A stretch of 60,782 bases of DNA from JBBQFD01 sp038321575 (GCA_038321575.1 JBBQFD010000002.1:1-60782), one strand, 5' to 3'; positions 26,639 to 36,258 are shown, numbered from the stretch's first letter. Translations and numbers: made by a program. The notes: a model not told the origin generated them from the sequence alone.

Positions 26639-27256
26639 TTAATTACTTTCTGTCGTAATTTGATTATTTGGAGTATTTAAATTTGTATCTATCTTTGTTT
26701 GTGGTGTGAAAATATCATATTTTTCTTCACGATTAGCGAAATATTCTTGATCAAGCATTAACTTAATAATATTACTATTAAATTTAATGGTTGATAAGAT
26801 ATATGATGCATTAAGGATTACACCCTCAATATCGTTTTTAGTTACGACTGCTTCAATCTTAGAATAATTATACATAAATTGAATATAATATAATTCATCT
26901 TTTTTAATTATTTCTAAGTAGCCTTGTTTATCATTATTATTAATTTCAATTGAATAATAAGCATCTTTGTTTAATGTATAAGGAGCCGTTTTCTTATAGT
27001 AATAACTTATGGCATCAATATACAAGTAATAGTAATTACCATCAGAGTATAATTTTTCGTTTAGTTCGGTTGTATCAATATAACTAACTCCTCTTGGAAT
27101 ATAATATTTATAACCCTTACCAACACGATTATACAATTTGTTGTTTTTAGATAAAACAACCGAGACGATGTTATCGATACTCTTAGTGTTTATTCTAACA
27201 ATTGTACATCCAGTTAATAAGATGGTTGCTAGCGCTAGAATAAAAAGCTTTTTCAT
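26639..27256 (-). CDS. predicted lipoprotein of unknown function
   Basis: The 205-residue protein has a lipoprotein signal MKKLFILALATILLTGC with the lipobox LTGC (Cys17). The mature part is Tyr-rich with beta-strand-like segments and an Asn/Thr-rich C-terminal tail (about 185-205). No domain recognised. It is the first gene of the operon leading to the disordered protein, ytxG and ytxH (15 bases to the next gene), so it probably belongs to the same envelope module. Confidence 0.75.
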   Translation of the reverse strand: MKKLFILALATILLTGCTIVRINTKSIDNIVSVVLSKNNKLYNRVGKGYKYYIPRGVSYIDTTELNEKLYSDGNYYYLYIDAISYYYKKTAPYTLNKDAYYSIEINNNDKQGYLEIIKKDELYYIQFMYNYSKIEAVVTKNDIEGVILNASYILSTIKFNSNIIKLMLDQEYFANREEKYDIFTPQTKIDTNLNTPNNQITTESN

Positions 27257-27301
27257 ATCTCACCACTCTTACTATGATTATAACAAATATTTATATATAT
27301 A

Positions 27302-27320
27302 AAAAGATAAATCTTCTATC
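27302..27320 (-). terminator. weak terminator after trmB
   Basis: A short AGATA/TATCT stem followed by five Ts lies about 17 bases after the trmB stop on the minus strand. Confidence 0.45.
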
Positions 27321-27336
27321 TGTGTAAAGTAAATGT

Positions 27337-27969
27337 CTAGTCCTTTAGGGCATCTAAATAATAGATGATGTTTCCTTTATTAACAAATCGCTCTTCATAC
27401 TCTGTTTGAATATTGTTTTTAATATCTCTTTTATATAAATCAAGGGCAATATCATTGACTTTATAATTTGCCGATATTATTGAGATAATTGAATATTCAA
27501 ATAAACTACGATTATCAGTCTTCATAACAATATGCGTTTTACCTTTAGATATTAAATTATATTTATTTAAAAAGATATGACTTGTTAATCTACGATCAGC
27601 ATGTCTTCCTTTAGGCCAGGGATCAGAGAAGTTTAAATATATTAAACTTACCTCATGATCAAAGATGCGGTCAAGTTCTAAGGCATCAATACGCATTAAA
27701 CGTAAGTTAGGTAAATCAAGTTCATTTAATTTATCAATAGCACGAACCATAACACTATCAAACTTTTCAATCCCAATAAAGTTTATATGAGGATACTTAA
27801 TAGCATTCTCAATAATGAATTTACCTTTGCCCATACCTATTTCAATATAAATAGGATTATGATTATCAAATACCTGATGGTATTTACCAATAAAACTATC
27901 TGGATTGTTGATTATATATTTTGACGATGCTATTTTGTCTTTAGCACCTTTAACGTTCTTTAGTCTCAT
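27337..27969 (-). CDS. trmB: tRNA (guanine-N7)-methyltransferase
   Basis: TrmB makes m7G46 in the tRNA variable loop. The start is ATG 27967-27969 (MRLKNVKGA), with aggtgat upstream; the GTG three codons earlier lies inside that site. The 210 residues have the SAM site IEIGMGKGKFIIENA, the FSDPWPKGRHADRRL catalytic/tRNA motif, and the C-terminal NIQTEYEERF segment. Stand-alone gene between the lipoprotein operon and DUF2207. Confidence 0.97.
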   Translation of the reverse strand: MRLKNVKGAKDKIASSKYIINNPDSFIGKYHQVFDNHNPIYIEIGMGKGKFIIENAIKYPHINFIGIEKFDSVMVRAIDKLNELDLPNLRLMRIDALELDRIFDHEVSLIYLNFSDPWPKGRHADRRLTSHIFLNKYNLISKGKTHIVMKTDNRSLFEYSIISIISANYKVNDIALDLYKRDIKNNIQTEYEERFVNKGNIIYYLDALKD

Positions 27970-28031
27970 TGTAATCACCTATCAACGATTATATCATATT
28001 TATGATGAAAAATAAACTTAACATGGAATAA

Positions 28032-28057
28032 AAAATCTGGAATAATATCCAGATTTT
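28032..28057 (-). terminator. terminator after the DUF2207 gene
   Basis: Stem aaaatctgga/tccagatttt with a six-base loop, just after the stop codon on the minus strand. Confidence 0.85.
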
Positions 28058-28063
28058 ATTGTT

Positions 28064-29950
28064 TTAGAAGCGTCCACCGCCGCCACCACCGCCGAATGAA
28101 CCGCCACCTGATGAGAATCCACCACCATACCCACCACCTGATGAGGATCTTGATTCAGCAGCCATTTTTGTACTAGTGGCTGTACTAACAGCATGAGTGA
28201 CACCAGTATTAACTAGATTATTAATCATCATCATTCGATTAATACGATACATATCAAAACCACTTGTATTAGCCATAGTATTATTTCCATATATTTCAGT
28301 AAATTTAATACTCATGGTTTTAGAAAGCTTTTTAGCTTCACCAAATACTAAAGCATAAACTAAGTATTTTTCCCATAAAAAAACTTGTGGTAAATCTTTG
28401 TTTTCAAATTTACCAAAATCTTTTAAGAAGTTTTTCAAGCCTTTCCACAGACTATATTGTTCATTACCACTAACTGTTTTTTTAGTAATACTAACGAAGT
28501 ATATAAATGCTACAATAGCCATAAACATACCAACAAAATATATGATGTCACCACCTAAATTAAAGTTAATAAGTGCCATCATTATAATACCAAATATGGC
28601 ATATAAGCTTGCCAAAACTTTAGGTTTAGTTGTGTTTTCAAAGAAGTCTTTACTCTTACCTTCAGCACCAACATAAGTTTTCCAAGTATTAAAGTTAGCT
28701 AAAAAGGTACTATAATCAGATTTAGCAGCATTATTTATGACATCCATAGTAACAGTATCATTAGTTCCAATTTCATCAAAGAACCATGTTAATATTTTCT
28801 TTTCAGCAACCGTTACTGTGGTTGTTTTATCGACATATTTTAAAGAAAATTTATCTTTTTCTAATTCTTCAAAAACAATAATCTTTTTAGTAATTAAATT
28901 AAGAACTGAGGCTGATAAATCAATATTACTAACTGGTTTACTAAATAAATAATTAACTATTTCTGGTCCATATTCACCAGGAAAATCACGGAAATATTTG
29001 GTTCTAAAAGTACTTTGTCGCTCTTTATCATATTTATTATACATAAATATTATTAAGAATACTAAACCAATACTCCAAACAGTAGCAGCAATCATTGATG
29101 AATAATAGATCGCTTTAGCAATATTTCTTTGATTATTAGCAGTATCTGCTAAAGCTTTTTCAACTTCTAATATTTTAGTAAGACCATCATTACCACTTAA
29201 TTTGGTTGATGCTGGTACTAATGTTTTATCAAAAGCAATACGAATATCCATAGCGGTATTTTGATTTAATTGATCAATGGTTGCGATAGCACCATTTTTA
29301 CCACTTGGATCAATTGATCCTTGTAATGGACCATGAGCCCATACTCTTAAGGTATCAGAATTACCTGGTAAATGAATACGTACTTCTAAATGACCAATGT
29401 TTTCATTTAATTCAGTACTAAAGATATTCCATCCTAATTCAGCAATATCATTATGAACAACAACCATGTTCTTAAGGATATATTCAACATAAAAACCACG
29501 ATCAATGCCACTTGATGGGTTAAATATTTTATATGCCTCACCATCGTTAGTTATGGTTTTAGTATATACATTACCATCACCTACTGAAGCGTAGATGACT
29601 TCACTAAATGGATTTCCACTACGATCAATGTAATTAAAATTTATCTCTGAATCAACCGGAATGTTTGTTATTTTTACTAATTCAATCCCATTCCCGTTAT
29701 AAATATCGCTACCCCCAAAAGGGTTTGAAGTAGTATAAAAATCAGGGGCACTAGCATTACGATAATTTACGATACGTTCAAAACCGTTAAACTCCCCCGT
29801 TAAAACAAATAATTCTTTTACATGAACGTCCCCATTTTCTTGAATAGTGGCATCAATGTAATAATTACTTATTCCGGCATTATAAGCTTTAACATTTGAT
29901 GGTATAAAAAGTAATGCAATAAGTATTAATAAACTATATAATTTTTTCAT
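28064..29950 (-). CDS. DUF2207 membrane protein with Gly-rich C-terminus
   Basis: The 628 residues start with a signal peptide (MKKLYSLLILIALLFIPSNVKA). An extracytoplasmic DUF2207 beta domain (about 25-270) contains the family pattern ISNYYIDATIQENGDVHV. A membrane helix (about 285-310) leads to a cytoplasmic region, followed by two further helices (LYAIFGIIMMALINF and IIYFVGMFMAIVAFIYFV). The protein ends in SSGGGYGGGF and a poly-Gly stretch, as is common for this family. DUF2207 proteins regularly pair with LemA; function is unknown, with a membrane-stress role suggested. It lies downstream of lemA behind an attenuator-like hairpin. Confidence 0.9.
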   Translation of the reverse strand: MKKLYSLLILIALLFIPSNVKAYNAGISNYYIDATIQENGDVHVKELFVLTGEFNGFERIVNYRNASAPDFYTTSNPFGGSDIYNGNGIELVKITNIPVDSEINFNYIDRSGNPFSEVIYASVGDGNVYTKTITNDGEAYKIFNPSSGIDRGFYVEYILKNMVVVHNDIAELGWNIFSTELNENIGHLEVRIHLPGNSDTLRVWAHGPLQGSIDPSGKNGAIATIDQLNQNTAMDIRIAFDKTLVPASTKLSGNDGLTKILEVEKALADTANNQRNIAKAIYYSSMIAATVWSIGLVFLIIFMYNKYDKERQSTFRTKYFRDFPGEYGPEIVNYLFSKPVSNIDLSASVLNLITKKIIVFEELEKDKFSLKYVDKTTTVTVAEKKILTWFFDEIGTNDTVTMDVINNAAKSDYSTFLANFNTWKTYVGAEGKSKDFFENTTKPKVLASLYAIFGIIMMALINFNLGGDIIYFVGMFMAIVAFIYFVSITKKTVSGNEQYSLWKGLKNFLKDFGKFENKDLPQVFLWEKYLVYALVFGEAKKLSKTMSIKFTEIYGNNTMANTSGFDMYRINRMMMINNLVNTGVTHAVSTATSTKMAAESRSSSGGGYGGGFSSGGGSFGGGGGGGRF

Positions 29951-29968
29951 AGATACTCCTTCAAAAAA

Positions 29969-29987
29969 AGGCTTACATTGTAAGCCT
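29969..29987 (-). terminator. intercistronic terminator/attenuator between lemA and DUF2207
   Basis: Perfect 8-bp stem aggcttac/gtaagcct with a three-base loop and seven Ts, sitting over the lemA stop codon and only about 20 bases ahead of the next start. It should let most transcripts end after lemA. Confidence 0.8.
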
Positions 29988-30537
29988 AAAATTTAACTTG
30001 TGGATTTGCTTTTTCAGTTTCGCTGGCTTCAAAGAATAATTCTGGTTTAAAACCAAACATTCCCGCAATAATATTTGATGGGAACATTTCAAGTTTGTTT
30101 TTATATCCTAAGACAGCGTCATTATAGAATTGACGAGCATAAGATATTTTATCTTCAGTATCCTTTAAATTTTCTTGTAAGTTAATAAAGTTTGTATTAG
30201 CTTTTAAATCTGGATAAGCTTCAGATAACGCAAATAAGCGTCCTAATGCTTGTGTTAATTCACCGTTAGCAGCCATTTCATCTTTAGGATTAGTTGCTCC
30301 TACTGCTTTATTACGAGCAGAAATAACAGCATCTAAAGTTTCTTTTTCATGACTAGCATAACCTTTAACTGTTTCAACTAAGTTAGGAATTAAATCAGCT
30401 CTTCTTTTTAGTAAAACATCGATTTGAGCCCATTGATCCTTAACCATGTTGCGTAAGTTAACTAAGCCATTATAATTAGCCATAACGAAGATTGCAGTAA
30501 GTAATAATAAGCCACCTATAAATAGTAATATTTCCAT
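29986..30537 (-). CDS. lemA: LemA family protein
   Basis: The 183-residue protein has a single N-terminal membrane helix (ILLFIGGLLLLTAIFVMANYN) and a four-helix-bundle domain with the family signatures WAQIDVLLKRRADLIPNLVETVKGYA and ARQFYNDAVLGYKNKLEMFPSN. LemA proteins are membrane-anchored with an unclear role and often pair with DUF2207, as here. A ggagagaaaaa binding site precedes the ATG, and a TTGATT/TATGAT promoter-like sequence lies in the preceding 55 bases. Confidence 0.97.
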   Translation of the reverse strand: MEILLFIGGLLLLTAIFVMANYNGLVNLRNMVKDQWAQIDVLLKRRADLIPNLVETVKGYASHEKETLDAVISARNKAVGATNPKDEMAANGELTQALGRLFALSEAYPDLKANTNFINLQENLKDTEDKISYARQFYNDAVLGYKNKLEMFPSNIIAGMFGFKPELFFEASETEKANPQVKF

Positions 30538-30592
30538 TTTTTTCTCTCCATTCTGTTTATATCATATATCATTTTAATTAAAAAATCAATAA

Positions 30593-32131
30593 TTATTCAT
30601 AAGATAATGTTAGATGAAAAGTCATTCCGGTTAATCCTCCACCAGTTAAATTACCGGTTGAATCACCATAACTAAAGATACTACGTCCACCTAAGGTGCT
30701 AGCACTACCTCGACCAATCCATGGTTTTAAAGTAGTTGGCATAACTGCTTGTGCACTTTGCCATGCATTTGTTTCGGACATAGCTTGACCATAACAAATA
30801 GTTCCATTACACGCTGTTGTGCTAGTAGTAGTGATAAATTTATTATAGTATTTAGTATCAGGCATGGTGAAGAATCCTGATTCACCAACATTATCATTAT
30901 AGTTACCCATAACGATATCATAACCACCACCAGCCATATCATATATACCATAGATATTACCGGTCGTGCTCGCTTTTAATCCATTGGTGGTTGTATATAA
31001 ATTAGCACAACCAGGAGCGCCGACTGCTCCACCTGTAGCTCCAGCACAACCAGTAATATAGGTTGTCGATGGGTTTTTCCATACTTCTGAATTAAATCCA
31101 TAGATAGACATTGATAAGTAAGCAACTGCTCCCCACTCATTATTTTTCATAATACGTAGATCCATATTATCAGGAACAAATCCATAAATGTTATCAGATA
31201 GTTGCATAATATCAATTGCTTCATTCATAAATACTAATCCTTCAGTAGTTGATGCACTAGTTAAAGCAACTATACTTGGTTTAATAGTTGGTAAGGTATT
31301 AGTTCCCGTTGTTTCAAATTTACTAACCCAGAAACCACTTAATTCATTAGTTCCTAAGGTAAAGGCCGGATGTGTTAAGTAACTATTATCAATAGCAGTC
31401 CCAACCGTCTTTTCAGGGATACTTGATTCAAATTGAATACTAATAGTTTTGACACCCACTGGGGTTGAGGGAATAGCATATTGATATCTTGGAATCCATA
31501 CGAAGTATCCAAGAATATCAGTTTCTTTTACTTCTTGCCCAATAGCGGCATCTGATAAATAATAATCACGGATTTGAGTGCCACCAGTTTCTTTTACAAC
31601 AACCGCATTAGCCCATTGTTTATTAGTATAATTATACCATGGGGTTGCTGCTGGATTACGGTGATCAGCTTTAACCCACTTAGCGCCATCCCAGCGAACG
31701 GGAATCATATTACTTAATAAATATGGCACATTAGCGTTAGCTGTATCGCTATTAACGATACATGCACCATCAGTTAAGGTAACACGATTATCATATAATT
31801 CTTTACTGGCACACCATTTATCAAACTCGATATTAACAAAAATATTACCATCTTCATCAATTTTAAGTGTACCATTACCATTAACAGACCCTTTGGTTTC
31901 AATTGATGGACTAATTACTCCACCGGTAATAGTATAAATTTGATTAATATTAAAACCATGGTCGGCTTTATCAAGATTAACAGCTTTTATTAATTCATAA
32001 ACACTATCTTCAAAAGCACCACGTTTAGATTTTTCAATTACATCACCCATAATCGGTGCAGTAATAACAGCAATAATACCTAAAACAATAATAACAGCCA
32101 TTAATTCAATTAACGTAAAACCCTTTTTCAT
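30593..32131 (-). CDS. pilin-like N-terminus fused to an FGE-sulfatase/C-lectin-like domain
   Basis: The 512-residue protein starts MKKGFTLIELMAVIIVLGII: a short leader, cleavage after Gly4 and Glu at +5. A pilin stalk of about 130 residues carries WCASKELYDNR. The C-terminal 330 residues have features of formylglycine-generating-enzyme-like (C-lectin-like) domains: GFWVSKFETTG, NEWGAVAYLSMSIYG, GNIYGIYDMAGGGYD, and a terminal GGRSIFSYGD...GMTFHLTLSYE block. The FGE active-site cysteines are not evident, so ligand binding or adhesion is likelier than catalysis. The gene overlaps the nifJ stop by four bases (ATGA), with its binding site inside nifJ, so it is co-translated with a metabolic enzyme. 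Confidence 0.8.
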   Translation of the reverse strand: MKKGFTLIELMAVIIVLGIIAVITAPIMGDVIEKSKRGAFEDSVYELIKAVNLDKADHGFNINQIYTITGGVISPSIETKGSVNGNGTLKIDEDGNIFVNIEFDKWCASKELYDNRVTLTDGACIVNSDTANANVPYLLSNMIPVRWDGAKWVKADHRNPAATPWYNYTNKQWANAVVVKETGGTQIRDYYLSDAAIGQEVKETDILGYFVWIPRYQYAIPSTPVGVKTISIQFESSIPEKTVGTAIDNSYLTHPAFTLGTNELSGFWVSKFETTGTNTLPTIKPSIVALTSASTTEGLVFMNEAIDIMQLSDNIYGFVPDNMDLRIMKNNEWGAVAYLSMSIYGFNSEVWKNPSTTYITGCAGATGGAVGAPGCANLYTTTNGLKASTTGNIYGIYDMAGGGYDIVMGNYNDNVGESGFFTMPDTKYYNKFITTTSTTACNGTICYGQAMSETNAWQSAQAVMPTTLKPWIGRGSASTLGGRSIFSYGDSTGNLTGGGLTGMTFHLTLSYE

Positions 32132-35100
32132 AATGCCTCCTTGTCACTTTTCACTAAACTTTGATAGTATGCATATTTAGCCATGGCATTTTCTTTATTA
32201 GCTTTAAGTAATGCCTCAGACTTTATTGGATTAACGACTTTTAACATTTGATAACGAGTTTGACTATTTAAAAAGTCATCATATAAACTAAAATCAACTT
32301 CTGCACTATCTAAATGGAATTTAGCTTCATCAGGATTATATCTAAATATTGGATAGTAACCTGATTTAGTAGCCATTTTCTCATGATCAATACTATTTTC
32401 TAAACCACCTTTAATACCATGTGAGATACAAGGTGTATAAGCAATAATAATTGATGGACCATGGTAATTAGATGCTTCATTAAATGCTTTTAATAATTGA
32501 TTAGGATTGGCTCCTAAATTAACTTGAGCAACATATACATTAGGATAAGACATCGCAATTCTTGCTAAATCTTTAGGATTAGTTTTTTTACCATTAGCCG
32601 CAAATGATGCAATGCTTCCCTTAGGAGATGATTTAGATGCTTGACCACCAGTATTAGAATATACTTGTGAATCAAGAACTAAGATATTAACATCTTCCCC
32701 GCTAGCAAGAACATGATCAATACCACCAAAACCAATATCATATGCCCAACCATCACCACCGATAGTCCAAATACTACGAGTTGGAAGATAATCTTTTAAT
32801 TCAATTAATTCTTTTGGCAGATCTTTATTTAAATTATCATATACATCTTTGGTAATAAGATAATCCTCACGGTTATCTAACCATTTTTTGAATAAATCTT
32901 TATTACTGTTATCCATATTATTTTCCATAATATGGGCAATACGATTACGTAAAACATTATTAGCAATTAAAATACCATATCCATATTCAGCATTATCTTC
33001 AAATAAAGAACTAGCCCAAGGAACGGTATATGGTGTGCTTGGGGTACTAGCGCCATAAATTGATGAACAACCAGTAGCGTTCGCAATAATCATACGATCA
33101 CCAAGTAGTTGTGTTAATAGTTTTATATAAGCTGTTTCGCCACAACCAGCACAAGCACCACTAAAGGCGAATTTTGGTTGTTTAAATTGACTCCCTTTTA
33201 CGGTATTAATATTAACTTCTTTTTTATCACTTACGTGACTAATTAAGTAATCAAAAGCTTTTTGTTTATCAGCTTTTATTTCACTATCTAAATCTTTAAA
33301 AGTTAATGCTTTAATGTTTTGTTTGCCAGGACAAGTTTTAATACATAAACCACATCCAGTACAATCTAATGGAGATATACCAATTGTATAATAATAATCA
33401 GCTAAATCTTTTTCTAAAGGTTTAAGACAATTATTTTTAATAACTCCTGGAGCAGCATCATATTCAGCTTGATTTAATAAGAATGGTCTTATTACTCCAT
33501 GAGGACATACTAAAGAACACAAATTGCATTGAATACAATTGTCTTTTATGTATGAAGGTACCATTTCACTAATACCTCTTTTTTCTAATGATGAAGTTCC
33601 ACTAGGGAAAGCCCCATTAGGGTATTTTAAGAAAGCACTAGTCGGTATTTTATTACCTTCTCTTCGCATCATAGCAGTAAAGATATTCTTTGATGATTCT
33701 TCTTTTATGTTTACATAATTACCCTCGGGAATACTTAATGCTTCTAAAGCAGCAATTGCTTTATCCATTGCTTGGTAATTAGCATTAACAACATCATCAC
33801 CATGTCTAGCAAATTTATCTTTAACAATCGCTTTCATTTTGTCTTTAGCGATATTATAATCAATTACATCGGCTAAAGAAACAATAATAGTTTCCATAAT
33901 AGTACTTATTTTATTACCTAAACCAACTGATTCAGCTAGTTTATAAGCATTAATGATATAGAATTTTATTTGACGATCAGTTAAGATTTTCTTGTGATTA
34001 TCAGTTAACATTGTTAAAACTTCATCTTTAGTTTTAGAGGTATTTAAAATGAAGATACCACCATCTTGAATATTACTTAATAAATCAAAATCACCAAGAT
34101 AAGTATCTTTAGTACAAACAATTATTTTAGGATTTTCAACATAATAAGTTGAACGAATAAGATTTTTATTAAAACGAAGATGACTGATGGTTACGCCACC
34201 TGATTTTTTAGAATCATATTGAAAATAACCTTGAACATATTTAGGAGTATTTTCACCAACTAATTTAATAATTGATTTAGCGGCACTAACCATACCATCG
34301 CTACCATAGCCATATATTAAGAATTCTTCACTATCAGATATTTTAAATGATTCATCAACTTTTAGACTTAAGTTAGTAACATCATCATCAATGCCAATAG
34401 TAAAAGGATGCTCGGGATTATTATTTAAGTAATCATAGACAGCTTTTATTTGAGCAGGTGTTGTATTCTTACTAGATAGGCCATAACGACCACCAATGAT
34501 CTTAATATTAGAGTTATTTATTGCTGATATAACGTCTAAATAAAGTGGTTCACCTAAACTACCTGGTTCTTTAGTACGATCTAAAACAGCTATTTTAGTA
34601 ACCGTTTTAGGTAATACGTTCATTAAAAATTCACGAGAAAATGGTCGGTATAAATGAACTTCAATTAAGCCAACATTCTCACCATTTTTATTTAAATAAT
34701 CAATAGTTTCTTTTATAGTTTCACATACTGAACCCATTGCTACAATAACACTCATAGCGGTTTTGCTACCATAATAATTAAATGGTAGATAATTTTGATT
34801 TGTTAGAGCATTAATTTTTTCCATATATCCATTTACGATACTAGGTATAGCATCATAAAACTTATTTCTTACTTCGGTTGCTTGAAAATATATATCATCA
34901 CTTTGGGCAGTACCTTTAGTAATTGGTTTAAAAGGATTTAAAGCGTTCATACGGAATTTATTCAAAGCTTCCATATCAATTAAAGGTATTAAATCTTCTT
35001 TATCTAAAACATTAATTTTATTTATTTCATGACTTGTTCTAAAACCATCAAAAAAGTGCATAAAAGGAATACTTCCTTTGATAGCTGATAAATGAGCAAC

Positions 35101-35559
35101 CGCTGCTAAATCACTAGCTTGTTGCACAGAAGATGATGCTAACATCGCAAATCCCGTTTGACGAGCTGCATAAATATCTTGATGATCACCCATTATACTT
35201 AGTGCATGAGTTGATAAACTACGAGCGGCTACATGCATAACTCCTGGTAACATTTCACCAGCTATTTTATACATATTTGGAATCATTAAAAGAAGACCTT
35301 GACTAGCTGTATAAGTAGTGGTTAAACATCCGGCTTGTAAAGATCCATGAATTAAACCAGCAGCACCACCTTCACTTTGCATTTCAATAACTTTAACTGA
35401 ATCATTAAAAGCATTAAGTAATCCACTATTACTTAATTCATCAATGGCCTCAGCCATAGGGCTTGATGGCGTTATTGGATAAATACCAGCTACTTCAGTA
35501 AATATATAAGATGTATAACTACATGCTTCATTACCATCGATTGTTTTTATTTTCAACAT
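32128..35559 (-). CDS. nifJ: pyruvate:ferredoxin (flavodoxin) oxidoreductase
   Basis: This enzyme oxidises pyruvate to acetyl-CoA and CO2 with reduction of ferredoxin or flavodoxin, the central step of anaerobic fermentation. The 1143 residues form the single-chain homodimeric type. Order: pyrimidine-binding domain with TPSSPMAEAIDE, transketolase-like core domain, gamma domain with SHLRFNK, two 4Fe-4S clusters (CIQCNLCSLVCPHG near 676; CTGCGLCIKTCPGK near 735), and the thiamine domain with FSGACAGCGETAY near 800 and IGGDGWAYDIGFGG. The oxygen-protecting C-terminal extension of some enzymes seems short. TGA stop. Confidence 0.99.
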   Translation of the reverse strand: MLKIKTIDGNEACSYTSYIFTEVAGIYPITPSSPMAEAIDELSNSGLLNAFNDSVKVIEMQSEGGAAGLIHGSLQAGCLTTTYTASQGLLLMIPNMYKIAGEMLPGVMHVAARSLSTHALSIMGDHQDIYAARQTGFAMLASSSVQQASDLAAVAHLSAIKGSIPFMHFFDGFRTSHEINKINVLDKEDLIPLIDMEALNKFRMNALNPFKPITKGTAQSDDIYFQATEVRNKFYDAIPSIVNGYMEKINALTNQNYLPFNYYGSKTAMSVIVAMGSVCETIKETIDYLNKNGENVGLIEVHLYRPFSREFLMNVLPKTVTKIAVLDRTKEPGSLGEPLYLDVISAINNSNIKIIGGRYGLSSKNTTPAQIKAVYDYLNNNPEHPFTIGIDDDVTNLSLKVDESFKISDSEEFLIYGYGSDGMVSAAKSIIKLVGENTPKYVQGYFQYDSKKSGGVTISHLRFNKNLIRSTYYVENPKIIVCTKDTYLGDFDLLSNIQDGGIFILNTSKTKDEVLTMLTDNHKKILTDRQIKFYIINAYKLAESVGLGNKISTIMETIIVSLADVIDYNIAKDKMKAIVKDKFARHGDDVVNANYQAMDKAIAALEALSIPEGNYVNIKEESSKNIFTAMMRREGNKIPTSAFLKYPNGAFPSGTSSLEKRGISEMVPSYIKDNCIQCNLCSLVCPHGVIRPFLLNQAEYDAAPGVIKNNCLKPLEKDLADYYYTIGISPLDCTGCGLCIKTCPGKQNIKALTFKDLDSEIKADKQKAFDYLISHVSDKKEVNINTVKGSQFKQPKFAFSGACAGCGETAYIKLLTQLLGDRMIIANATGCSSIYGASTPSTPYTVPWASSLFEDNAEYGYGILIANNVLRNRIAHIMENNMDNSNKDLFKKWLDNREDYLITKDVYDNLNKDLPKELIELKDYLPTRSIWTIGGDGWAYDIGFGGIDHVLASGEDVNILVLDSQVYSNTGGQASKSSPKGSIASFAANGKKTNPKDLARIAMSYPNVYVAQVNLGANPNQLLKAFNEASNYHGPSIIIAYTPCISHGIKGGLENSIDHEKMATKSGYYPIFRYNPDEAKFHLDSAEVDFSLYDDFLNSQTRYQMLKVVNPIKSEALLKANKENAMAKYAYYQSLVKSDKEAL

Positions 35560-35589
35560 ATATATACCTCCTTTATATTTTATAAATTA

Positions 35590-35598
35590 ATTATACCA
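35590..35598 (-). promoter_or_regulatory. extended -10 promoter of nifJ
   Basis: TGGTATAAT on the minus strand, about 30 bases before the nifJ start (which follows aaaggaggt), right after the sigH terminator. No clear -35 box. Confidence 0.55.
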
Positions 35599-35611
35599 AA
35601 TTTAGAAAATA

Positions 35612-35642
35612 AAAACTATACGATTAAGATAATCTTATAGTT
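35612..35642 (-). terminator. terminator after sigH
   Basis: Long imperfect hairpin with arms aactatacgatta and taatcttatagtt right after the sigH stop, followed by Ts on the minus strand. Confidence 0.75.
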
Positions 35643-36251
35643 CTACTTTATAATATTTTTAGCTTTACTACGAATTCTTTGTAAAGCATTATCGATTGCT
35701 TTTGGTTCTTTATCAAGAATCTCCGCAATTTCTTTATAGTTAAAAGAATTAATTTTAAGTTCAAATACTTGTTGTTCAAAGTCAGTTAAGACCTCGTTAA
35801 TTCTTTTCATAATATCTTTTTTACTTTCACTATTTATTAATTGTTCTTCAGGATTATTTTTGTTATCCTTAAGCAGAAACTCTAACTTACCTGGTTCCCC
35901 ATCTTCATCTGGTAATTCAAGTGATAAAGATTGATTTAAGAAACGATGTTTCAAACGACCAGTACCAACTACTAAGGTGATAATTTTGCGTTCAATACAC
36001 GTTTTAGCGTAAGTATAAAATGATGCTTCTTTCTTATCATTATAAGTTACGATGGCTTGATTTAAACCAAGCATCCCTTCTTGAACAAGATCATTAAATT
36101 CCAAGCCAGCATTTTGACAATAAGTATACATTCGTTTGGCAGTTCCGTTAATTAAGGGTGCATACTTACGATAAAGAATTTCACTAGCATCTTCATTAGC
36201 TTCTGAAATATAAGATAATAATTCATGATCATTTAAATCTTTATAGTTCAT
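35643..36251 (-). CDS. sigH: SigH-type RNA polymerase sigma factor
   Basis: The 202 residues have sigma region 2 (DASEILYRKYAPLINGTAKRM, LEFNDLVQEGMLGLNQAI, FYTYAKTCIERKI) and region 4 (LTDFEQQVFELKINSFNYKEIAEIL, AIDNALQRIRSKAKNII). Position right after rlmB and mrnC matches Bacillus sigH (mrnC-rlmB-yacP-sigH). SigH drives early sporulation in Bacillus, but in Staphylococcus and Lactobacillus relatives it turns on competence genes including pseudopilins. Given the pilin-like genes around, the competence reading is attractive but not shown. Confidence 0.88.
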   Translation of the reverse strand: MNYKDLNDHELLSYISEANEDASEILYRKYAPLINGTAKRMYTYCQNAGLEFNDLVQEGMLGLNQAIVTYNDKKEASFYTYAKTCIERKIITLVVGTGRLKHRFLNQSLSLELPDEDGEPGKLEFLLKDNKNNPEEQLINSESKKDIMKRINEVLTDFEQQVFELKINSFNYKEIAEILDKEPKAIDNALQRIRSKAKNIIK

Positions 36252-36258
36252 ATCTAAC

